Shown here: positions 16,340 to 21,944 of the stretch, one piece after another
How positions within the stretch are numbered: the stretch's first letter is position 1
How the letters are laid out: each line of letters opens with the position of its first letter
NCBI GenBank assembly: GCA_963922235.1
Contig: CAWUIJ010000038.1
Location: 1-21,944 of the forward strand
Origin: Parvularcula sp963922235
Lineage (GTDB): Bacteria; Pseudomonadota; Alphaproteobacteria; Caulobacterales; Parvularculaceae
Length of the DNA: 21,944 bases
Direction: 5' to 3'
Made by a program: the position numbers and the translations under genes
The notes under the pieces: generated by a model
The model's input: the letters and a program-made list of their open reading frames with translations, nothing else
The model's database searches: none
Told to the model about the DNA's origin: nothing

Positions 16340-18187
16340 ATGGCAGAACACGTTGACCTAGAAACCGCCCGCGTTTCGACGTTGGGGGAGCAGATAGCCG
16401 GTCTCGGAAAACTGTTTCCCTACCTTTGGACCAAGGGTCGGCCAGAGTTTAAACTGCGGATCCTGGGCTCTGTTCTCGCCATCCTCGTTGGAACAATCAT
16501 CACAGTGCAGGCACCGCTTTTGCTGGCGAATGGTATCAACAGCCTCGCTTCACAAGACCCAGCGGCGGGTGTCGCGGCAGCTGTTATCGGCTTTATCGTG
16601 GGATACGGAGCTTTGCGCTTTTTATCCGTCGTCGTGCCTCAGATGCGTGAGTTCCTCTTCGCGCGAGTGGGTCAAACAGCACAGCGCGAGGTGGGCGTCG
16701 ATGTGTTCCGCCACCTCCAAGGACTTTCTCTCGACTTCCATCTTGCAAGAAAGACGGGAAGCTTGTCGCGTATTCTTGAACGCGGGAACCGGTCGATCGA
16801 TTTTCTTTTCCGGTTCCTTTTCTTCAATATCGGCCCAACCTTCCTTCTGCTGATTTATGTCTGCGTGATCTTCGCCGTGCAGTTCGAAGTCAGCCTATCG
16901 CTGATCGCGGCCTCGACCGTGATTGGGTATTTTTGGTTCACCGCGAGCTCCACGGAATGGCGCCTTAAGTTCCGCCGAACGATGAATGAAAAGGACCAAC
17001 TCGCATCATCGCGATCGGTGGATGCCCTCCTCAATTTTGAGACCGTGAAACTCTTCGGGACCGAGGCGCGAGAAACGCGACGATTTTCCAAGGCCCTTGA
17101 AGACTACCAAGATGCCGCCATCACATCGCAGCGCTCGCTGGCTTGGGTTAATATTGGACAGTCCGCGATTATCAATATCGGGATGATTGGTGCATTGGCA
17201 ATCACGGCGCAAGGTGTGTCTGCGGGCCGGTACGGCATTGGTGAGCTGACAGCGGTGAGCTTGATCATGATGCAGCTCTATCAACCGCTGAACATTCTGG
17301 GCTTCGCCTATCGCGAGATCAAACAATCGCTCATCGACATGGAGAAGATGTTCGATCTTCTCAAAATTGAGCCCAATGTGGCGGATAAAGACGATGCCTA
17401 CGTGCTAGACGCCACCCAAGGGCCCGTCACCTTCAAGAACGTCCGATTTGGTTATTCGAACAAACGAGACGTTTTGAAAGGCGTCTCCTTCACAGCGGAG
17501 GCTGGGAAAAAGACAGCGATCGTGGGGCCCTCCGGTGCTGGCAAATCAACGATAGCAAAACTGCTCTTTCGTTTTTACGACGTGACCGGAGGGTGTATCT
17601 GCATTGATGGGCACGACCTTCGCGATGTCACGCAAGAAAGTCTTCGCGCCTCTCTGGGGGTGGTGCCTCAGGACACGGTGCTTTTCAACGATACCATCGG
17701 ATACAATATAGGGTACGCTGCCGATGAGGCGACCCAGGATGATATTGAACAAGCAGCATGGATGGCGCAGATCCATTCCTTCATCCACTCGCTCCCTGAT
17801 CAGTACGAGACACTTGTCGGTGAGCGGGGACTGAAACTCTCAGGTGGAGAGAAGCAGCGCGTGGCGATTGCACGGACCATCATCAAGAACCCGCCGATCC
17901 TCATTCTCGATGAGGCCACATCCGCCCTGGATAGCGAGACTGAAGCGGGTATTCTTTCTGCGTTCCGTGATGTCTCCGAGGGACGAACATCGATCGTGAT
18001 TGCGCATCGGCTGTCCACGATCATTGATGCCGATCAGATTATTGTGCTCGACGAAGGTCGGGTTGCTGAACATGGAACGCATAAAGAGCTTCTCAAGAAA
18101 GACGGCCTCTATGCCCGCCTCTGGCGCCAACAATCGAGCGTCAACAAGAAAGCTGACAAAAGCGACCGCGCGCCTACCGTGCATTAG
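16340..18187 (+). CDS. ABC exporter of the Atm1/HMT1 family (fused permease and ATPase)
   Basis: Inner-membrane exporter related to mitochondrial Atm1 and bacterial NaAtm1. Those transport glutathione-linked compounds for Fe-S assembly or heavy-metal detoxification. The protein has 615 residues from the preferred ATG at 16340, which has GGGGAGA six bases upstream; an in-frame GTG at 16319 would add 7 residues. The permease half has six helices, with the family-specific SVDALLNFETVKLFGTEARE segment at about residues 225-244. The ATPase half has Walker A (GPSGAGKST, about 396-404), Q-loop VVPQDT, signature LSGGEKQ (about 500), Walker B ILILDEA and the H-loop histidine in IVIAHRLST. It follows lptD by 50 bases on the same strand and may be co-transcribed. 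The permease features set it apart from MsbA-type lipid A flippases, though the substrate is inferred from family only. Confidence 0.92.
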   Translation: MAEHVDLETARVSTLGEQIAGLGKLFPYLWTKGRPEFKLRILGSVLAILVGTIITVQAPLLLANGINSLASQDPAAGVAAAVIGFIVGYGALRFLSVVVPQMREFLFARVGQTAQREVGVDVFRHLQGLSLDFHLARKTGSLSRILERGNRSIDFLFRFLFFNIGPTFLLLIYVCVIFAVQFEVSLSLIAASTVIGYFWFTASSTEWRLKFRRTMNEKDQLASSRSVDALLNFETVKLFGTEARETRRFSKALEDYQDAAITSQRSLAWVNIGQSAIINIGMIGALAITAQGVSAGRYGIGELTAVSLIMMQLYQPLNILGFAYREIKQSLIDMEKMFDLLKIEPNVADKDDAYVLDATQGPVTFKNVRFGYSNKRDVLKGVSFTAEAGKKTAIVGPSGAGKSTIAKLLFRFYDVTGGCICIDGHDLRDVTQESLRASLGVVPQDTVLFNDTIGYNIGYAADEATQDDIEQAAWMAQIHSFIHSLPDQYETLVGERGLKLSGGEKQRVAIARTIIKNPPILILDEATSALDSETEAGILSAFRDVSEGRTSIVIAHRLSTIIDADQIIVLDEGRVAEHGTHKELLKKDGLYARLWRQQSSVNKKADKSDRAPTVH

Positions 18188-18195
18188 ATCGAAGG

Positions 18196-18831
18196 CTATT
18201 CGCTCCGTAAACGAGCAATAAAGTCTTGGATCTCCGGCAGCACGTCGCTTTCAAACCACGGATTTTTCTTGAGCCAAGCGGTGTTGCGCCAGCTGGGGTG
18301 CGGCAGCACAAAGATCTTTGCCCCAGTCACTGGGTCTTTAGCAAACTCTCGCCAGGCCCTGACTGTCTCTGTGAGCGTTTTTCGCTTTTGGTCACCCAGG
18401 TGCCAGTCTTGCGCATACTGACCAACCAAGAGCACGAGCTCCAGCTGCCCTTTGAGCGGTTCCAGCAGCTTTTGCCGCCAAAGATCCGCACACACCTTGG
18501 GCGGCGGGCGATCACCGCCCTTCCCCGTCTTTCCCGTTCCATCATAGCCCGGGAAACAAAGCGCCATCGGCACGATCGCAAAGAGGCCAGAATTGTACAA
18601 CGCTTCCTCGTCCACCCCTAACCAAGCGCGAAGACGGACGCCCGAGGGATCCGAAAAGGGGCGCCCCTCCACATGCGCGAGATTGCCCGGCGCTTGACCA
18701 AAGATTCCTACACGCGCCGAAGGGGGAAGCTGAAACACCGGGCGCGCAGCAGGAATAATGCCCTGCTTTTCGCAGTGGCGACAGGCTTTCGCCTCTGCCT
18801 CGAGCGCAGCGAGGACTTTAGGCTGAGCCAA
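18196..18831 (-). CDS. Uracil-DNA glycosylase superfamily protein
   Basis: A UDG-fold protein of 211 residues in an uncharacterised but widespread proteobacterial group. The first active-site motif is GQAPG (residues 46-50), where family 4 enzymes have GEAPG. The last is HPSWRN (178-183), the HPS loop that enters the DNA. Cysteines 17, 20, 92 and 114 form a CxxC plus two single cysteines, close in spacing to the [4Fe-4S] ligands of family 4 enzymes. Other group hallmarks are DPSGVRLRAWLGVD, VPMALCFPG and LLVGQYAQ. Uracil excision is plausible but not shown for this group. The start is TTG at 18831; its first 14 bases overlap the end of the upstream DUF3126 gene, so it is probably translated by coupling. 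It converges tail-to-tail with the ABC exporter, 8 bases apart. Confidence 0.85.
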   Translation of the reverse strand: MAQPKVLAALEAEAKACRHCEKQGIIPAARPVFQLPPSARVGIFGQAPGNLAHVEGRPFSDPSGVRLRAWLGVDEEALYNSGLFAIVPMALCFPGYDGTGKTGKGGDRPPPKVCADLWRQKLLEPLKGQLELVLLVGQYAQDWHLGDQKRKTLTETVRAWREFAKDPVTGAKIFVLPHPSWRNTAWLKKNPWFESDVLPEIQDFIARLRSE

Positions 18832-19042
18832 CCGTATCCAGATCGACGTCGAGAATGGCCATATGGAAGTCGTAGCTCAGGTCTTCGTCTTCATCGTCAC
18901 GGCTCAACACGCCGATGAACTCGTCACCGATATAGACTTCTGCGGAATCCTCTTTGTTCGGACGGGCACGAACCGAAAGCGTTTGGTCGTTGAACCGTCG
19001 ACGAAGAAAGGTCTGCAGCTGGTCGATTTCTTGATTGTTCAT
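18818..19042 (-). CDS. DUF3126 family protein
   Basis: A small cytoplasmic protein of 74 residues from an alphaproteobacterial family of unknown function. The conserved core DSAEVYIGDEFIGVL (about residues 32-46) and YDFHMAILDVDL (57-68) match the family. It is acidic towards the C-terminus, with a DDEDEDL stretch. The start at 19042 (MNNQEIDQLQ) is chosen because GGAAAGAG lies just upstream and the family begins here. A longer reading frame up to 19150 would run across the divergent promoter region. It overlaps the UDG-like gene by 14 bases and probably shares its transcript. The longest gap in this part, positions 19043-19149, separates it from the divergent copper chaperone and must hold promoters for both. 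Confidence 0.88.
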   Translation of the reverse strand: MNNQEIDQLQTFLRRRFNDQTLSVRARPNKEDSAEVYIGDEFIGVLSRDDEDEDLSYDFHMAILDVDLDTVGSA

Positions 19043-19093
19043 AACTCTTTCCATCTGCGGCTTATTGGACGAAGACCCGTGGTCATCATGACG

Positions 19094-19108
19094 GCTCGTG
19101 GTGCGAGC
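19094..19108. promoter_or_regulatory. 5-bp inverted repeat in the DUF3126 / copper-chaperone control region
   Basis: GCTCG-tggtg-CGAGC sits roughly midway between two divergent starts (19042 and 19150). It could be an operator for either gene. The arms are short, so chance is a real alternative. No confident promoter boxes were seen in this 107-base gap. Confidence 0.2.
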
Positions 19109-19149
19109 GTTAAGCCATTGTCGATGTCGGCTCAAGGAGATCCAGATCA

Positions 19150-19599
19150 ATGCGCAAACTTACATGTCTTGCTCTCTTCCTGATGACATTGGCGGGCTGT
19201 GGTCAAAGCACACCAGACGAGCTGACCATTGAAGATGGCTACATTCGGGTGCCTTCGCCAGGCGCCTCCATGGCTGCCGCGTATCTCACTTTGCAGGGGC
19301 CGACTGCCGACCGCCTTGTCTCCGCCGAGATTGAAGGCGTTGGCATCACAGAGCTGCACACGGTTCATCGGGACGAGAATGGTGTCATGCGCATGCGCCC
19401 GGTCGAGGGTTATGATCTACCCGCGGGCGGTACGGTCGTGCTGGAGCCAGGCGGCAATCACTTGATGCTCATGGGCATCACCCAACCACTCGAGGCGGGT
19501 GAAACCCGCACGGCCACTTTCACATTTGAGAGTGGAGTCGAAACTGTTGTTGAGCTTGCCGTGAAAGATCAGCAGCGTGGCGGCGGTCACAACCACTAA
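19150..19599 (+). CDS. Copper chaperone PCuAC family lipoprotein
   Basis: A periplasmic Cu(I) carrier that in characterised relatives helps load the copper centres of cytochrome oxidase. The protein has 149 residues. The N-terminus is a lipoprotein signal with lipobox LAGC; the modified cysteine would be Cys17, so it is membrane-tethered where many relatives are soluble. The family copper motif is intact: His70, then Met82, then His104-x-Met106, with exactly 21 residues between Met82 and His104. The C-terminus ends GGGHNH, which could add metal binding. AAGGAGAT stands upstream of the ATG with good spacing. No SCO, CtaG or oxidase gene lies next to it, though a cytochrome bc1 operon is 1 kb away on the opposite strand. 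It converges with mtnP. Confidence 0.93.
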   Translation: MRKLTCLALFLMTLAGCGQSTPDELTIEDGYIRVPSPGASMAAAYLTLQGPTADRLVSAEIEGVGITELHTVHRDENGVMRMRPVEGYDLPAGGTVVLEPGGNHLMLMGITQPLEAGETRTATFTFESGVETVVELAVKDQQRGGGHNH

Positions 19600-19617
19600 C
19601 CGGCCAACGGCGCTATT

Positions 19618-20505
19618 CTAGCCGAGGACGCGGCCAGCGATCGGTTGGAGCTTTTTGACCACGCCCGGATCACGCGCTTCCGGGGCTGTGACGATCGCAA
19701 AATCGAGCACGCTCTCGATGCCGTCCGGCGAAGGCGTCCGCTCCGCACCGATGATCCGCACAAGCTCGGCCACGGTTTTTTGCCCACGCTCGCGGTTCTG
19801 ATTGAGGATCTCAAGCACGGCCGCGACTTCCACGGCGCCGTGGTCAGGGTGCCAACAATCGTAATCGGTCACCATGCCTAGGATCGCATAAGGAAGCTCA
19901 GCCTCTCGCGCGAGCTTGGCTTCCGGCATCGCAGTCATGCCGATCACATCCATGCCCCACGAGCGATAAAGCTCGCTCTCGGCTTTGGTCGAGAACTGAG
20001 GGCCTTCCATCACGAGGTAGGTGCCGCCGTCGTGGACTGTCGCGCCTGCCGCCCGCGCAGCCTCAGCGGCTTCTTTGAACAGCCGGCTGCACACAGGATG
20101 GGCCATCGAGACATGGGCCACGCAGCCCGGTTCGAAGAAACTTGAGACGCGGCCTTTCGTGCGATCCACAAACTGATCGACGGCCACGAAATGTCCGGGC
20201 GCCATCTCTTCGCGGAATGAACCGCACGCTGAGAGAGAGACAATATCAGTCGCGCCCAGCATTTTCAGCGCGGCAATGTTGGCCCTGGGATTAAGATCGC
20301 TGGGCGGGATCACATGTCCTACGCCGTGGCGAGAGAGAAAGAGGAGCCGGACACCATCGAGCTCGCCGACCGTAACCGGTCCAGAGGGTGAACCCCACGG
20401 CGTGTCCACCTCTTCCACCGAGGTTACAGTCAGGCCGGGCATCTCATAGATACCCGATCCTCCGATCACGGCGATGGTGGTTGGGCGGGTCGCCTCAGTG
20501 GGCAA
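19618..20505 (-). CDS. mtnP: S-methyl-5'-thioadenosine phosphorylase
   Basis: Splits methylthioadenosine, a by-product of polyamine and quorum-signal synthesis, into adenine and methylthioribose-1-phosphate, allowing methionine and purine salvage. The phosphate-binding loop is IGGSGIY near the N-terminus. RHGVGHVIPPSDLNPRANI, then SACGSFREEM, VMEGPQFSTKAE and MVTDYDCWHPDH follow in the family order. The last matches the substrate-base pocket of the human enzyme (TDYDCW). The start is uncertain. TTG at 20505 gives 295 residues and a normal N-terminus (MPTEATRPTTIAVIGG). The open frame runs on to 20598, but that would overlap the cytochrome c1 gene by 104 bases. The preferred start still overlaps that gene by 11 bases, so the gene probably rides on the bc1 transcript. 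Confidence 0.93.
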   Translation of the reverse strand: MPTEATRPTTIAVIGGSGIYEMPGLTVTSVEEVDTPWGSPSGPVTVGELDGVRLLFLSRHGVGHVIPPSDLNPRANIAALKMLGATDIVSLSACGSFREEMAPGHFVAVDQFVDRTKGRVSSFFEPGCVAHVSMAHPVCSRLFKEAAEAARAAGATVHDGGTYLVMEGPQFSTKAESELYRSWGMDVIGMTAMPEAKLAREAELPYAILGMVTDYDCWHPDHGAVEVAAVLEILNQNRERGQKTVAELVRIIGAERTPSPDGIESVLDFAIVTAPEARDPGVVKKLQPIAGRVLG

Positions 20506-21454
20506 CGTTCGACCAAACTTGGCGGTAGGACGCGTAAACGACACCAGCAAAGATGAAGAGATAGGCCATGACAAACCCGCCTGTCTGCTTCCGCTCATCG
20601 AGCTTCGGCTCAGCTGCCCACATCAAGAATGCGGTGACATCCTGGGCATACTGATCGATCGTTTCAGGTGAGCCGTCTTCATAAGTCACCTGGCCGTCAC
20701 CAACGAGTGGAGGAGCCATTTTGAAGGCACCGCCATAGATCACGCCGTGGCCAGCATAGAGCTCAGGGTCAGTGACCTCTTCAATAAGATCTTCGAGAAC
20801 ATGGCCCTCATCATCGAGGAACTGAGGACGCACAAGGCTCGCCGTATCGCCCGGATAATACGGGTTATAATACTGACCCGGAGCAATCTCGAGCGCTTCA
20901 GGATTTTCGGCAGGATAGCCCGTCAGCAGGCTGTAGATGTAGTCAGGACCGTGGTGGCGCGCCTTGGCAAGAAGGCTCATGTCCGGAGGGTAGGCCCCGC
21001 CATTTGCCGCCGCGGCTTGGGCATCGTTCGCATAGGGCGATGGGAAGTAGTCCGATGGCAAACCAGGACGCTCGAACATATCGCCCGCTTCGTCGGGACC
21101 GTCAGTCACCGTGAAGTCAGCGGCGAGCGACTTGATGATCGGGTTGGCCGCGGGGTCTGAACAGTCAACCGTGTCAGGAAGACCGAGCTCTGCTGGGCAG
21201 GCGTCCAAGTGGAACGGCGCACCTGGGTCACCAAGGTGACGGAAAGCCACGAGCTTCATCGAGTGGCAGGTCGAACAGACCTCGCGATAGACTTGGTAGC
21301 CGCGCTGCAGCTGCGCTTTGTCATAGCTGCCGAACGGACCGGTCCAATGCCAATGACCGTGTTTGTATTCCTTCACAGCATCGCCCGCGGCGAAGCTCGT
21401 GCCAGAGAAACCAGCCGCCACAACGAAGGCGACTGCGAGTAGACGTTTGAGCAT
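20495..21454 (-). CDS. petC: Cytochrome c1 of the cytochrome bc1 complex
   Basis: The haem c subunit that passes electrons from the Rieske protein to soluble or membrane cytochrome c. The protein has 319 residues. It has a signal peptide at about 1-22, the haem site CSTCH at 60-64, the axial methionine in GGAFKMAPPLVGDG, and a C-terminal membrane anchor (FVMAYLFIFAGVVYASYRQ). A Cys pair in CPAELGLPDTVDC lies where alphaproteobacterial cytochrome c1 has an extra disulfide-bonded insertion. The start ATG at 21454 is preferred, with GGAG about 8 bases upstream; a GTG at 21463 overlapping the cytochrome b stop (GTGA) would add three residues. It lies directly after cytochrome b in the usual operon order. 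Confidence 0.96.
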   Translation of the reverse strand: MLKRLLAVAFVVAAGFSGTSFAAGDAVKEYKHGHWHWTGPFGSYDKAQLQRGYQVYREVCSTCHSMKLVAFRHLGDPGAPFHLDACPAELGLPDTVDCSDPAANPIIKSLAADFTVTDGPDEAGDMFERPGLPSDYFPSPYANDAQAAAANGGAYPPDMSLLAKARHHGPDYIYSLLTGYPAENPEALEIAPGQYYNPYYPGDTASLVRPQFLDDEGHVLEDLIEEVTDPELYAGHGVIYGGAFKMAPPLVGDGQVTYEDGSPETIDQYAQDVTAFLMWAAEPKLDERKQTGGFVMAYLFIFAGVVYASYRQVWSNVAH

Positions 21455-21459
21455 TCTGA

Positions 21460-21944
21460 TCACTCCGCAGGTGCTGGCTGCGCGCCGCCTGCTGCTGCAG
21501 GCGAAGAGCTATTGTCTTTGTTGGCTTTGTCCTGAAGCACGGCTTCAGAAATCGACTTCGGCAATGGCAGTGGTGTTTCTGTGACCGAGAGAACCGGCAA
21601 AATCACCAGGAAGTACGCGAAGTAATAGAGCGTCGCGAGCTGCGCCATCAGGATGTAAGGCTGCTCTGCAGGCTGAGCACCAAGCCATCCAAGGAAGAAA
21701 GTATCGGCGACAAAGGCGAAGAACCAGAGGCGCGCGACCGGACGGTAGCGCATCGACTTTACCTTCGAACGGTCAAGCCATGGCAGCACGAAGAGAACAG
21801 CAATCGCACCGAACATCGCAAGCACACCGCCAAGCTTGGCCGGAATGATCAAGATATCGAACGTGATGGCCCGAAGGATCGCATAGAATGGCAGGAAGTA
21901 CCATTCCGGAACGATGTGCGCCGGCGTCACAAGCGGGTCCGCTT
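21460..21944 (-). CDS. petB: Cytochrome b of the bc1 complex, C-terminal part, cut by window edge
   Basis: The membrane subunit that holds the quinol-oxidation site. About 160 residues are visible from the right edge, reading ADPLVTPAHIVPEWYFLPFY. The PEWY motif that lines the Qo site is intact. Three further membrane helices follow (about AKLGGVLAMFGAIAVLFVLPW, RLWFFAFVADTFFLGWLG and LATLYYFAYFLVILPVL). The tail is a low-complexity soluble stretch rich in Ala, Ser, Pro and Gly. The haem ligands and N-terminal helices are beyond the window, as is the Rieske gene expected further upstream in the operon. The stop lies just before the cytochrome c1 start. Confidence 0.95.
   Translation of the reverse strand, partial: ADPLVTPAHIVPEWYFLPFYAILRAITFDILIIPAKLGGVLAMFGAIAVLFVLPWLDRSKVKSMRYRPVARLWFFAFVADTFFLGWLGAQPAEQPYILMAQLATLYYFAYFLVILPVLSVTETPLPLPKSISEAVLQDKANKDNSSSPAAAGGAQPAPAE

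Noticed and set aside
19043..19150. 110-residue version of DUF3126 starting at 19150
   Set aside because: The extra 36 residues cross the divergent promoter region and do not resemble the family; the start at 19042 has a good ribosome binding site.
1..21944. CRISPR array, mobile element, prophage, toxin-antitoxin or biosynthetic cluster
   Set aside because: No spaced direct repeats, transposase, integrase, terminal inverted repeats or matching gene families were seen; the window is core-type chromosomal sequence.

Overview
The window looks like ordinary chromosomal DNA from an alphaproteobacterium, probably an aquatic, aerobic, Gram-negative one. The evidence is a DUF3126 protein (an alphaproteobacterial family), an alphaproteobacterial-type cytochrome c1 with an internal Cys-Cys insertion, the divergent pepA / lptF-lptG-lptD arrangement, and a high-GC sequence with many GTG and TTG starts. 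Genus and species cannot be fixed from the sequence alone. There is no transposase, integrase, CRISPR array, phage gene or toxin-antitoxin pair. Gene density is very high and no stretch over 300 bases lacks a gene.

Layout. Positions 1-770 (minus) hold the N-terminal part of an acetyl-CoA acetyltransferase (thiolase), cut by the window edge. A 142-base gap then leads to a CAT-anticodon tRNA (913-989, plus) and a small secreted protein with a laminin-B-like domain and a PEP-CTERM-like tail (1071-1697, plus). Positions 1694-7589 are a complete tripartite RND efflux locus: an outer-membrane lipoprotein channel on minus, divergent from a membrane-fusion protein and an inner-membrane permease on plus. 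A perfect 14-bp palindrome lies in the divergent control region. uvrC (nucleotide excision repair) and a secreted GlcG/HbpS-like protein follow on plus. The latter converges on pepA across a 10-bp perfect hairpin and a 14-bp perfect palindrome.

Positions 11729-18187 (plus) are an envelope block. lptF and lptG overlap by ATGA and encode the inner-membrane part of the lipopolysaccharide exporter. lptD encodes the outer-membrane translocon. An Atm1-type ABC exporter of glutathione-linked or Fe-S-related substrates comes next. On the opposite strand are a UDG-superfamily protein and, overlapping it, a DUF3126 protein. A lipoprotein copper chaperone (PCuAC) is divergent from DUF3126. The right end (minus) is the tail of the cytochrome bc1 operon: the 3' part of cytochrome b, then cytochrome c1, then mtnP (methylthioadenosine phosphorylase) overlapping the cytochrome c1 gene.

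Overall, the window combines envelope biogenesis (LptFGD), efflux (RND, Atm1), respiration (bc1, with a copper chaperone nearby), DNA repair (UvrC, UDG-like) and salvage or degradation (PepA, MtnP, thiolase). I found no convincing previously undescribed multi-gene system. The items most worth a second look are the PEP-CTERM-like protein beside the tRNA, the palindromes in control regions, the DUF3126-UDG overlapping pair, and a small hairpin over the lptD ribosome binding site.
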